Of a DNA stretch of 54,682 nucleotides, positions 32,193-40,810 are shown in pieces (position 1 is the stretch's first letter; the number at the start of each line of letters is the position of its first letter). The translations under genes were made by a program, and so were the position numbers. The notes under the pieces were generated by a model. The model was not told where the DNA came from. It saw only the letters and a list, made by a program, of their open reading frames with translations, and did no database searches. Origin of the DNA: Clostridia bacterium (GTDB lineage Bacteria > Bacillota > Clostridia > Oscillospirales > CAG-272); NCBI GenBank assembly GCA_017398585.1, contig JAFQFS010000114.1:1-54682 (forward strand), given 5' to 3'.

Positions 32193-33879
32193 AGACGCAC
32201 TTCACGAAAAAATCGAATTTACCAATGTCCGCGGTCTGATCGAATGGGCGGCGGACACTTACGGCGAAAAATTCGCATATTCCTTCAAAAAAGACCCGCT
32301 GCACGGCGAGGTAATCCACATCACATTCACTCAGCTCCGTGACGACGTACGTGCACTGGCGAGCAAGCTTCTCGCGATGGGCTGCGCGGGCCGTCACTGT
32401 GTTGTGACCGGCAAGCCGTCCTATGAATGGATCCTCACTTACTTCGCCGTTCTTTCGATCGGCGGTGTGCTTGTTCCGCTCGACCGTGACTGGCTTGCGG
32501 AGGATCTGGCGGATACTGCAGCAAAGGCGGATGCCGCGTATCTGTTCTGCGACGAAGATCTTCATAACAAAGCGGACGTGATTGCGGTGCAGACTTCACT
32601 TGCCGTTCCGCCGGTGTATCTCCTTGCGGAAGAGAGCGAATACAACCTTGCTTCTCTCATCGAAGAAGGACGTACCCTGTTTGAACAGTCGCCGGACGAC
32701 TACTTCAACGCTCCCGTCGACCCGATGAAGATGTCCCTTCTGGTGTTCACCTCCGGTACAACCGGCAAGGGGAAAGGCGTCATGCTGTCGCAGAACGCGA
32801 TCCTTTCGAATATGTCGGATGCGCTTCCGTACATTGATTTTACGGACAAGACTGTCGGCGTTCTTCCGCTGCACCACACCTACGGCTCGACCGTCATGCT
32901 GATCGCACACACGATGATCGGCTGTGAAAACTACATTTCTGCCGGACTCCGTTACGTGCAGAAAGAACTGCGTGAGCAGAAACCGGGACATCTCATTCTC
33001 GTTCCGCTGTATCTCGAGACATTCTACCGCCGGATCATGGCGAATATCAAAGAAAAAGGCAAAGAAGATCTCGTGAACCGTATGATCAAGGTATCCAACG
33101 GTCTTCGCAAGGTCGGTGCTGACCATCGTGCGAAGTTCTTCCGTGAGATCCGTGCGGCATTCGGCGGCGAACTCCGGACGGTCATCACGGGCGGCGCCCC
33201 TATCAATCCGCAGATTCTCGCGTTCTTTGATGCGATCGGCATCAGCACCCTCAACGGTTACGGCATCACGGAATGTGCACCGCTGATCTCCGTCAACCAC
33301 AGCCGGAACATCGTTCCCGGCAGCGTCGGAACTGTTCTCGATATGGATACCGTACGTATCGACGAGCCGAACGAAGACGGAGAAGGCGAAATCCTTGTCA
33401 AGGGTCCGAACGTCATGCTCGGATACTACAAGGACGAACAGGCGACCGCGGACGCGTTTGACCGCGGCTACTTCAAGACAGGCGACTACGGAACACTCGA
33501 CAAGAACAATGTCCTGACCATCACCGGACGGAAAAAAAACCTGATCATTCTCTCCAACGGCAAGAATGTTTACCCTGAAGAGATCGAAAACGAACTCGCG
33601 GCAACGCCCGGCATTCTCGACATCGTCGTTTACGAAGGGCAGAGCAAACGCGGCGTATCGCACAATGCCATCGTCGCGGAAGTCTATCCCGACAAGGACT
33701 ATTTGGAAAAGAACGGCATTACCGACATTGAAGCATACCTCAAACCGTACGTTGACATGTTCAACCGGAAGACGGTTCCGTACAAGAAGATCGCGATCCT
33801 CAAGATCCGCCGGACGGAATTCCCGAAAAACACCCTCCGCAAGATCATGCGCTTCCAGATCGATATGACGATCGACTGA
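32185..33879 (+). CDS. AMP-forming acyl-CoA synthetase
   Basis: The 564-residue ANL-superfamily enzyme activates a carboxylic acid as acyl-AMP and transfers it to CoA or an acyl carrier. The start at MNKDALHEK overlaps marR, with GAAAGGAAA about 14 bases upstream. ATP motif VFTSGTTGKGKG, A5 NGYGITECAP, A7/A8 GYFKTGDYG and TGRKKNLIILSNGKNVYPEEIE are intact; the late Lys is in FPKNTLRKI. It most resembles the medium/long-chain fatty acid-CoA ligase group. It has no signal and should be cytosolic. Confidence 0.92.
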   Translation: MNKDALHEKIEFTNVRGLIEWAADTYGEKFAYSFKKDPLHGEVIHITFTQLRDDVRALASKLLAMGCAGRHCVVTGKPSYEWILTYFAVLSIGGVLVPLDRDWLAEDLADTAAKADAAYLFCDEDLHNKADVIAVQTSLAVPPVYLLAEESEYNLASLIEEGRTLFEQSPDDYFNAPVDPMKMSLLVFTSGTTGKGKGVMLSQNAILSNMSDALPYIDFTDKTVGVLPLHHTYGSTVMLIAHTMIGCENYISAGLRYVQKELREQKPGHLILVPLYLETFYRRIMANIKEKGKEDLVNRMIKVSNGLRKVGADHRAKFFREIRAAFGGELRTVITGGAPINPQILAFFDAIGISTLNGYGITECAPLISVNHSRNIVPGSVGTVLDMDTVRIDEPNEDGEGEILVKGPNVMLGYYKDEQATADAFDRGYFKTGDYGTLDKNNVLTITGRKKNLIILSNGKNVYPEEIENELAATPGILDIVVYEGQSKRGVSHNAIVAEVYPDKDYLEKNGITDIEAYLKPYVDMFNRKTVPYKKIAILKIRRTEFPKNTLRKIMRFQIDMTID

Positions 33880-33902
33880 ACATGATAGGATAAGAAAAGA
33901 GC

Positions 33903-33933
33903 AGCCCCTGTCACCATTCCGGTAACAGGGGCT
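33903..33933. terminator. Bidirectional terminator
   Basis: The stem 33903-33915 with 33921-33933 (arm AGCCCCTGT, one mismatch) lies between the convergent acyl-CoA ligase and nucleoside hydrolase genes. Confidence 0.8.
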
Positions 33934-33949
33934 TTGGCGTATACGGCTA

Positions 33950-34909
33950 TTATTTCTGCGCCAGGACAAGATCGTCGATGATCTGACGTACGGTTTCGTA
34001 ATCCTCGCGCGGCAGGAGGTACGAATGTTTTCCGCTTTCCTCCGCATGCCACCATGTCACGCCTTCGTCGTCCACGGTGACACGGCCGTACGGGTGAAGG
34101 TTCCAGTAACCGGCGTCCGGACGTACTGCGTACAGAAGGGCGGTATGGTCCCAGCTTTCACGTCCGTGCAGACGTCCGCACGGATGCAGTTCGTACGCCC
34201 GGCGGACGGGATCGTCCTGCGGTGCCTTATTCACGTAATCCCGCATGGTGACGCACCATAGCCCGATCTCGAAACTCGAGAAGATCAGTTCCCCCGGCCA
34301 TTCGCTGCACAGAATCTGCGACGCGGGAATGTCCGATCGGATGTTCCATTCCGCACGGCCGGCAGGATCGCCGGTCATCACGGGCATCGGCCACGAACCG
34401 AAGAACCGTCCGCCCATCACAACCGTGCGCAGGACTTTCTGTTCGATCAGCTCTTTTCCCGTCAGCGGGGAAATGTCGTCGGCTGGACTCTGCACGAGTC
34501 TGGCAAGTGATGACATCGAGCCGGTCGCGGTGAGCGTGATGCTGTGGTCCTCTGCTTCCGCGAGCGTCTGACGGAGCAGGACGAGCGTGTCGGGCGCGGC
34601 GTTTTCGGTGCCGTACGTTTCTGCCGGATAACGGCTCGGGAATTCATTGCAGAGCGGACCGGCATAGACGCCCGGTTCGGCGGAGTCTGAACCGTAGTTG
34701 ATCCCCACAGGGACAACACGTTCGTAATAACGGTTGATCGCGTCGATACAGCCTGCAACGTACGGGGAAGCGTAACATGCGGTTACGGCGAGAAGTTCGG
34801 CTTCGCCGAGGTCGCAAAGGCGATGGAGCATGGCAAGCGCACCTGCATCGTCACAGTCACCGCCGATGTCGGTGTCGAAAATAATCTTGATTTTATCGGC
34901 TGCACTCAT
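33950..34909 (-). CDS. Inosine-uridine preferring nucleoside hydrolase family protein
   Basis: The 319-residue enzyme has the family's calcium-binding N-terminus as FDTDIGGDCDDAGALAML, a longer spacing than the usual DTDPGIDDA, plus LTATGSMSSLARL, VVMGGRFF and GDPAGRAEWNIRSD, and the late Asp region ESWDHTALLYAV. It should hydrolyse an N-ribosidic bond. Variation at the first motif suggests an unusual substrate. It is the first of a minus-strand run of catabolic enzymes and follows a glycosidase gene after 29 bp. RBS GGAGG. Confidence 0.87.
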   Translation of the reverse strand: MSAADKIKIIFDTDIGGDCDDAGALAMLHRLCDLGEAELLAVTACYASPYVAGCIDAINRYYERVVPVGINYGSDSAEPGVYAGPLCNEFPSRYPAETYGTENAAPDTLVLLRQTLAEAEDHSITLTATGSMSSLARLVQSPADDISPLTGKELIEQKVLRTVVMGGRFFGSWPMPVMTGDPAGRAEWNIRSDIPASQILCSEWPGELIFSSFEIGLWCVTMRDYVNKAPQDDPVRRAYELHPCGRLHGRESWDHTALLYAVRPDAGYWNLHPYGRVTVDDEGVTWWHAEESGKHSYLLPREDYETVRQIIDDLVLAQK

Positions 34910-34938
34910 GGTTATACCTCCGTTTTATGAAGATGGGG

Positions 34939-36477
34939 TCAGTCCCAGTTGTATTTATAAACATTTCCTTCGTACAGGAATTCCTCCGGTGTTTTCCGGT
35001 CAAGCCAGTCGAGCGGTTCCGCTTCGGTTTGCGTCATGGCGGAACGGCGGAAAATTTCGGTCAGTTTGTCGATGTCTCCGGCATGCAGAATGTCCGGTGC
35101 GGCGGAGACGAACAGTGCGGAGTTGCAGCGTGAGATCAGATCGGCGAACAGAATGTTCTTGTCCGTCGGGACCTGGGAGGTGAAGCACGCGCAGTCCGCG
35201 TCGGTTTCGAAGAAGGTGTTGTTCTGACAGAGACGGTAGACGAGGCAGTTGATGCCGTTTGCTTTTGTGGTCGACCAGTTCCGTCCGCTGGTGTCGCATC
35301 CGCTGCGCTGGATCTCATGGATTCCCGCCGCGAGGTGGTTGTACGTATTGCATCCGATGACGACGGCGCCGTTCGCGGCTTCTTCGATCAGCGAATACAG
35401 ATCCATGAGAACCTGTGCATTCGTTTTCGTGCGATCGTGCAGATGCCAGCCGTCTACGGTCAGCGAAGGAGAGAGGAAGCGGTTGCCCATGAAGTCGGGA
35501 CAGGTGAAGTCGTGCTTGATGAGACCGTAGCCGCCGTCGGACAGCCCGCGTACGAGGGAGAAAATGTAGTCCTTTGCTCCGTCGGTCGTCGGGTCAAGAA
35601 TTTTTCCGGGTTTTCCGGCAACGTACTGCTGATTCTGGGAGTAGCAGCTTTCCGGAATCTGCGGACACAGCTCGTCGAGCACGTACAGTGCGCGGATCCA
35701 GATGCCTGGCGTACAGCCTTTCGCGGCAATGTCTTCCGCGACGGTCTTCATGTTGCCGAAATTGTCGTTCGGGATGAACGGACCGCCGTTGTAGACGTTC
35801 GGAATGCGGGTACGGCTCCAGCCGTCGTCGATGACCATATAAGGGTTCGGGGAACCGGCCGGAACACCGGAGCCGAGAAGGGCGCAGAGTTCCGTGTCCT
35901 TCATGACCGATGTACGGGTGATGTCGCCGTAGGTGTAGTACCATGTGTTGAATCCGTACACCGGATGACCTGCGAGCTTCGGTTTGTCACACATGAGCCG
36001 GCAGAACCGTTTGGCCGCCGCGTAAACGCTTTCACCACCGGTGCTTTGCATCGAAACAACAGTCGCACAGAGGAGCGGTTCGGCAAGTTCCACGCCTTCA
36101 CCGCCGCTGCGGACATCGCAGATGAGGGTGATGCGGTCATCTTCGATCAGCCACGAACAGAAAGATGAGCATCCGGTTTTCACGCCGAAGCAGTCGGTCG
36201 TTTCCCCGTCCGTGAGACAGAAATACCACGCGGCACGCTTCACTTCACTGCGGTCCTTCCAGCCGAGGTCGCCGAGCGCGACACCCCAGCAGTCGGCGAG
36301 AAGTTTTGTGCAGCGGGTGGAGTCAAAGTCCCAGGTCAGACGGATCTCCTTTACGGGAACACTGCACGGCAGGATGGAGACGGAAAGACCGTTTTCGGTG
36401 GGGACCGGTACGACGGGGACGTTTTCCGGTGACGTGATTTTCGGCATATGATTGGTAACGAACATGTTGTTTTTCAT
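34939..36477 (-). CDS. Clan GH-D-like glycosidase (GH36/raffinose-synthase related)
   Basis: The 512-residue protein resembles GH36/Sip1-type alpha-galactosidases. A beta-rich N-terminal half leads to a TIM barrel with FNTWYYTYGDI, YMVIDDGWS, GIWIRALYVL and the probable nucleophile Asp in LIKHDFTCPDF. The acid/base Asp is less clear, perhaps in SGCDTSGRNW. There is no signal peptide, so it is intracellular and should act on small imported glycosides. Cys content (about 19) is high. Part of an apparent operon with the PHP gene and a second GH-D-like gene upstream. Confidence 0.75.
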   Translation of the reverse strand: MKNNMFVTNHMPKITSPENVPVVPVPTENGLSVSILPCSVPVKEIRLTWDFDSTRCTKLLADCWGVALGDLGWKDRSEVKRAAWYFCLTDGETTDCFGVKTGCSSFCSWLIEDDRITLICDVRSGGEGVELAEPLLCATVVSMQSTGGESVYAAAKRFCRLMCDKPKLAGHPVYGFNTWYYTYGDITRTSVMKDTELCALLGSGVPAGSPNPYMVIDDGWSRTRIPNVYNGGPFIPNDNFGNMKTVAEDIAAKGCTPGIWIRALYVLDELCPQIPESCYSQNQQYVAGKPGKILDPTTDGAKDYIFSLVRGLSDGGYGLIKHDFTCPDFMGNRFLSPSLTVDGWHLHDRTKTNAQVLMDLYSLIEEAANGAVVIGCNTYNHLAAGIHEIQRSGCDTSGRNWSTTKANGINCLVYRLCQNNTFFETDADCACFTSQVPTDKNILFADLISRCNSALFVSAAPDILHAGDIDKLTEIFRRSAMTQTEAEPLDWLDRKTPEEFLYEGNVYKYNWD

Positions 36478-36504
36478 AGGGAAATGCCTTTCCGGAATAC
36501 CTGA

Positions 36505-37221
36505 TTACAGTACGGGACGGCGGATGTAGGTCACGCGGCGGCTCTGCATCTCGCCCGGCTCCTGAATCTGGATATCGAGGGAATCCGTTGTGAGCAGATA
36601 GTCACGCAGTTCCTTCGTATTTCCGATGGAATCGGGGAGGTATGCGCCGCAGTGAGGACGGTGCGTGTCAGCGTGGAAGTCCCCGCCGGAGGTCAGGATC
36701 CGTCCCGCACTCTGTGCGATTTTCGTCAGTTTGTCCACATGGGTTGCATCGTACAGCGGATGGCTGTTTGCCTCCACGCCATCGAGGTATGCGAGATCCT
36801 GCAGGAGATCTCTGCCGTTCCGGAACGGATGAGCCTGTACAAGCATACCTCCGTGGGATTTGACGAGCGCATACAGTTCCGACAGGGGCATGGCGTAAAC
36901 TTCCGGATATGCCAGCGTGAACGCGGGATCCACGCCGTATACGAGGATGTGTGCGCCGGAATGCTGTTCCATCGTGACTTCCATCCCGTAAAATACCTTG
37001 AATCCGGCGGCATCGCCGCATTCCTTGGTGTAGTAATATTCCGCTGTGTAGCGTTCCGCGAAGCCGAGGGCGTCGCCGTTTTTAACGTAGGAGCGCTGAT
37101 AGTGGTTGCTCAGGACGATCCCGTCGATGCCGGCACCCTGTGCGGCTTTGATGATCTCCGGTGCGGGAACTCTGCAGCAGGTGCTGATCCCTGAAGTATG
37201 TGCGTGCAGGTCGATTAACAT
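36505..37221 (-). CDS. PHP-domain metal-dependent phosphoesterase
   Basis: The 238-residue protein has the PHP fold: DLHAHTSG at 3-10, LSNHYQR at about 37, YGMEVTME, QAHPFRNG (His ligand), EANSHP and SGGDFHADTHRPHC at about 185. These supply the histidines and acids of a trinuclear metal site. PHP proteins hydrolyse phosphoesters such as histidinol phosphate, but the substrate is unknown here. It lies between two clan GH-D-like glycosidase genes, 27-52 bp from each, so it may process a phosphorylated sugar from them. Confidence 0.85.
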   Translation of the reverse strand: MLIDLHAHTSGISTCCRVPAPEIIKAAQGAGIDGIVLSNHYQRSYVKNGDALGFAERYTAEYYYTKECGDAAGFKVFYGMEVTMEQHSGAHILVYGVDPAFTLAYPEVYAMPLSELYALVKSHGGMLVQAHPFRNGRDLLQDLAYLDGVEANSHPLYDATHVDKLTKIAQSAGRILTSGGDFHADTHRPHCGAYLPDSIGNTKELRDYLLTTDSLDIQIQEPGEMQSRRVTYIRRPVL

Positions 37222-37272
37222 GATGATCCCTTCTTTGTTTATGTGATTTAATGAGATTTTTATTTCCGGATG

Positions 37273-39324
37273 TCAGCGGATCGTGTACCAGATGAAATCG
37301 TTCGCAGGGATGGTGACCGTCAGCGATACGGTGTAGTCTCTGGCAAGATCGTACGCGGCGGGTTCGCCGTCGTGAAGGGCGAAGAATGCTTTGTCCGTCA
37401 GACCGGTGTAGTACAGCGGCACACGGATCGTGCGGGTGATCGGTTCGTCCAGCGGATTGAAGAGAACGAGCATGCCTTTTTCCTCCAGAGCCGGATTGAC
37501 ATGGACATACCCGTCGAAATCGCGTCCGTCCGCGCGGCGGATCTTTACGGCAGGGCTTTCCAGAATTGCGCGGTGCTTCTTGTAGACCGCGACGCTGTCC
37601 CGCACCATTTCCTTTGTTTCTTCCGTATCGTACAGACGGTGACCGCGGTACGCCGCCTGTACACCGGCAAGAAGATTATTGTTCAGCATCATCCGGTAGT
37701 GATCGAGGTGTTCGCAGAGCGGCTCGATCGTTGCCGCCGCACCGCCGCCGTGATACTGCGTCAGCGGGACGAACATCCACCCCATCGACGGCAGCTTGTC
37801 GTATGTTCCGTCGTGGATATTCTGACGTGCGAGGATGACCTGCTGTTCGCGCGGAAGAGACCAGTTGACTTCCTTGTAGCCCATACCGCATTTGCTGTTG
37901 CCGGAGAGGTAGTACCGGTCGGGGACGTTCAGATATACACCGTTTTCCTTGCACCAGCCGTACAGTTCCGAGATCGCCGTGAGCTGTGTGTACTGCGAAT
38001 CTTCGTAACATTCATGACCGGGGTGCTTTTCCGAGCGGCAGGTGTCGCCGGGATAGGAGCCGTCGTGTTCGAGTACGTCAAATCCGGTTTCGCGGAGGAA
38101 CGTACGGATGTTTGCGAGGTAATTCTGTCCCCATTCGCTGCCGAGACAGGGCGAATTTCCGAAAATGACCGAGTCGGCAATAACGTCGTTTTCCTTGTTG
38201 ATGGAGCGGGAGGCGAGAAGGGAATATCCGCCGATCTCGATGCCGCGGGAATGGGCGTAATCGGCGATCTTTTTGAACTTCGCGATGTTTTCCGGAGACG
38301 CATTCTCCATGTTCAGTCCGCTGCCGAACGAGAGAATCAGCATTTCGAACCCGACTTCGACACACTGGTCGATGCAGGCTTTCAGTTTGTCGTAATCGGT
38401 GGAGATGATGTGGACGAAAATCGGGTTTTCCGTTGTCCACGGCGCGAGCGTCTGATAGAACCGTGCGGCCTGGAGCATACGGCGTGTCCGGTCATTCTCG
38501 TCAAACAGCATCAGGTGCGCGGTGTAGGACGTGAATTCTTCGCCGTCTTTCAGTTTCTTGTAAGGACCGAGCGGCGGCTTTGATACGAGCAGGATCGGAT
38601 ACTGACAGCGGAAATCGACCTGCGAGGTGTATTCGGGATCCAGCGTATAGGAGAACGTCGGTGTCAGAGTGTTTTCAATGCTCGAGACATAGAAAATATT
38701 CCGCGACTGTTCGGCGATCCGGCGCACTTCGTTGTTGGCGGAATCGTGTTCGGTGATGGCGAGGATCTCCGCTTCAAATTCATTCAGGCGGATGTCATGT
38801 CCGCTGCGGTTGACAATGGTGAACGATTTCCCGAAGGCGGGCAGATCATCGTAGCATTCGTGACGGACTGTCACTTCGATCCCTGCGAGTTCCGGCTTAT
38901 CCGAAGCAAACGTCACTTCCAGACAGATGCCCTTCGGCGGCCATACATCTGCGGCTGCATGACGGCGGCGCTTCCATGTGATATTGCGGGTGATCGGAAC
39001 GACGCGGTGGCTGCGGTAATTGAAGCCATCGGCGGGAGTGAATTTTTTGTACCACGAAGGCTTCATGAAGCCGTGTTCAAACTGGCCGGATACCCCGCCG
39101 ACCGGGTATTTTGTCCCATCCACCGTGATGGTGACTTCCGGCTTGACTGAGCGCAGGAACTGTTCGCCGGAGTACAGATTCTTCAGTCCGACGCAGGCGA
39201 AATCCGGTGTCAGCAGAAAGCGCCGTTCGGCGATGCCGTTGGTGAGAACGATCTCGCCGTTTTTCTCGTAGATACATGCGGGATACGACGCGGGAGAGGT
39301 CAGATAATCGTTGATGTAGAACAT
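37273..39324 (-). CDS. Clan GH-D-like alpha-glycosidase of uncertain family
   Basis: The 683-residue intracellular protein has an N-terminal beta-sandwich (about 1-290), a TIM barrel and a C-terminal beta-domain typical of alpha-galactosidase-like enzymes. The probable nucleophile is the Asp of VLEHDGSYPGD. Nearby HPGHECYEDSQ, DRYYLSGNSKCGMGYKEVNW and PLTQYHGGGAAATIEP are further likely active-site segments. I cannot place it in a numbered GH family. The RBS sits in the loop of a hairpin that includes the start codon. First gene of the GH-D/PHP/GH-D unit. Confidence 0.7.
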   Translation of the reverse strand: MFYINDYLTSPASYPACIYEKNGEIVLTNGIAERRFLLTPDFACVGLKNLYSGEQFLRSVKPEVTITVDGTKYPVGGVSGQFEHGFMKPSWYKKFTPADGFNYRSHRVVPITRNITWKRRRHAAADVWPPKGICLEVTFASDKPELAGIEVTVRHECYDDLPAFGKSFTIVNRSGHDIRLNEFEAEILAITEHDSANNEVRRIAEQSRNIFYVSSIENTLTPTFSYTLDPEYTSQVDFRCQYPILLVSKPPLGPYKKLKDGEEFTSYTAHLMLFDENDRTRRMLQAARFYQTLAPWTTENPIFVHIISTDYDKLKACIDQCVEVGFEMLILSFGSGLNMENASPENIAKFKKIADYAHSRGIEIGGYSLLASRSINKENDVIADSVIFGNSPCLGSEWGQNYLANIRTFLRETGFDVLEHDGSYPGDTCRSEKHPGHECYEDSQYTQLTAISELYGWCKENGVYLNVPDRYYLSGNSKCGMGYKEVNWSLPREQQVILARQNIHDGTYDKLPSMGWMFVPLTQYHGGGAAATIEPLCEHLDHYRMMLNNNLLAGVQAAYRGHRLYDTEETKEMVRDSVAVYKKHRAILESPAVKIRRADGRDFDGYVHVNPALEEKGMLVLFNPLDEPITRTIRVPLYYTGLTDKAFFALHDGEPAAYDLARDYTVSLTVTIPANDFIWYTIR

Positions 39325-39340
39325 ACAGAACCTCCTGTAT
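39322..39340 (-). promoter_or_regulatory. Start-codon hairpin with RBS in the loop
   Basis: On the minus strand ATACAG-GAGGTT-CTGTAT: a 6-bp stem (39323-39328 with 39335-39340) presents GGAGG partly in the loop and pairs two bases of the ATG. A further inverted repeat GATACACT/AGTGTATC (39357-39364, 39387-39394) lies upstream and could be an operator. Confidence 0.5.
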
Positions 39341-39412
39341 ATAATTCAATGCTAATGATACACTTTGAAATTTACTGGAAATATGCAGTGTATCTTGTCA
39401 TTATAACAGATT

Positions 39413-39495
39413 GAAGCTTTTTGAAAAGGGTTCGGACGAGTCTGCTTCGCAGTCTCAGAAACTTTTTCTCGAAAAAGTTTTTCCCGAGAAACTTT
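39413..39495 (+). repeat. Dispersed gene-end hairpin cassette, copy 8 (with insertion)
   Basis: GAAGCTTTTTGAAAAGGG arm, TTCGG, then about 22 extra bases with a small CTGC/GCAG hairpin interrupt the left arm, followed by the AAACTTTTT/AAAAAGTTT stem (39459-39467 with 39472-39480) and CCCGAGAAACTT. TTCGG can still pair with CCCGA across the insertion. It ends about 7 bp from the URO-D gene's stop codon. Confidence 0.8.
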
Positions 39496-39501
39496 ATTTC
39501 C

Positions 39502-40617
39502 TCAGAACGCCATGCGTGCCCAGCCTTCTTCGGTGACGGGCGGAAGACCGAGGAGTTCACGGCCGGTTCTGACGTAATAGCGGTAATTTTCGATCGGGAC
39601 ACCGTTCGGGATGCGGTGATCGAGGGCGAAAACGGTTCCGCCCCCGCGCAGGATGCCGGACGTTTTATATTCCAGTTCGGCACGGATCGCTGCGAAATCC
39701 TGACGCAGGACGTGCTTGTCGATGCCGCCCTTGATGCAGAATTTCGTCCCGTATTTTTCGCGGAGTTTCACGATATCCATGCCGGCGGCGGGTTCGCAGG
39801 GATAGAAACAGTTGACGCCGCAGTCGATGAACGCGTCGAGCACACCTTCCATGTTGCCGTCGCTGTCCTGTGAGAACAGCTTCGCACCGAAGGACTTTGC
39901 GCAGTCCCAGACTTTGCGGTAATACGGCTTCAGGAATTCCGTAACCTGTTTCGGTCCGGCAAGCGGTCCGGACTTGCCTGCCATGTCCTCATGGATCGTC
40001 AGAATATCGATCGGGACGATCTCTCCGACCCGTTCGATCACTTTGACCGCCGTGTCCGCCATTGTCGCGAGCATGTCTTCGATCATTTCCGGCTCCTCAT
40101 AATAGGCGATGCACAGTTCCGCCTCGCCGAGAAGCTGACGCGGTTCATCAAATCCGCCCGGAACACCAATGAGGGTGAGATACCCCTTGTCCCATAATTT
40201 CTTCTGTTCACGGAGGCGTTCCCGGTTGACACGCTCTTCCGAGAAGACGTACCAGTGTTTAATCTTGAGCCAGTCGTCCATCGTCTGCACCGGATGACTC
40301 AGCGGGAGCGGAATGGTCGCGCTCTGCTTGAAAAGTTTTGTTTTCCGTCCCATCGCGTCGACGGAAACGGTGATGTCAGGCGTTTCTTCAAGAACGCGCG
40401 GTGTGATGCCGGTGACCGCACCGGTGTGTCCGGCAAGGTGCGTGAGAAGGGCATAGTCCCATCCGAACGCGGTCATGCCGATTTCTTTTTCCGACGCACC
40501 CTGTGCGCGCCATTCGGCTTCCAGCGCATGAAGAGGGCCGAACAGTTCGCAGAACATTTCGCGGCCGGTGAACTCAAAGGTGCAGTGTGCAAGATATTGT
40601 TCTCGGTTCCAGATCAT
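39502..40617 (-). CDS. Uroporphyrinogen decarboxylase-superfamily protein
   Basis: The 371-residue TIM-barrel protein starts at the ATG behind AAAGGAC. The C-terminal pattern GVNCFYPCEPAAGMDIVKLREKYG, IKGGIDKHVL, GGGTVFALDHRIPNGVPIENYRYYV is that of the large non-haem branch of URO-D related proteins, which includes corrinoid methyltransferases such as MtaA and CmuA. No corrinoid protein or haem gene is nearby. The HED and Cys residues could bind zinc. It may act in demethylation of a glycan or aromatic ether; that is inference. It has its own promoter, divergent from the next gene. Confidence 0.85.
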   Translation of the reverse strand: MIWNREQYLAHCTFEFTGREMFCELFGPLHALEAEWRAQGASEKEIGMTAFGWDYALLTHLAGHTGAVTGITPRVLEETPDITVSVDAMGRKTKLFKQSATIPLPLSHPVQTMDDWLKIKHWYVFSEERVNRERLREQKKLWDKGYLTLIGVPGGFDEPRQLLGEAELCIAYYEEPEMIEDMLATMADTAVKVIERVGEIVPIDILTIHEDMAGKSGPLAGPKQVTEFLKPYYRKVWDCAKSFGAKLFSQDSDGNMEGVLDAFIDCGVNCFYPCEPAAGMDIVKLREKYGTKFCIKGGIDKHVLRQDFAAIRAELEYKTSGILRGGGTVFALDHRIPNGVPIENYRYYVRTGRELLGLPPVTEEGWARMAF

Positions 40618-40660
40618 AGAGAAGTCCTTTCTGTGAATTTCCAACATAATTATATGTATA

Positions 40661-40689
40661 TTTATATCACATCTTTTTTCGGGATGCAA
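40661..40689 (-). promoter_or_regulatory. Promoter of the URO-D-like gene
   Basis: Minus-strand TTGCAT (40684-40689) and TATAAA (40661-40666) with a 17-bp spacer. Confidence 0.62.
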
Positions 40690-40736
40690 TACGTTTTCCG
40701 ACATTTCTGCGGATTCGGTTTTTGCTTCCCTCTCCC

Positions 40737-40765
40737 TTGACAACGGCGTCGTTTTTTTCTATAAT
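40737..40765 (+). promoter_or_regulatory. Consensus promoter of the phosphatase-superfamily gene
   Basis: TTGACA (40737-40742) and TATAAT (40760-40765), both perfect, with a 17-bp spacer, 45 bp upstream of the start codon. Confidence 0.85.
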
Positions 40766-40810
40766 ACTCTTACCAATATCACACCGGATCCTGTCCAAAG
40801 GAGGAATCCC

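Noticed and set aside
6608-39495. The repeated hairpins as a CRISPR array or insertion sequences
   Set aside because: Copies are kilobases apart without regular spacers, no cas or transposase gene is present, and each copy is only about 60 bp.
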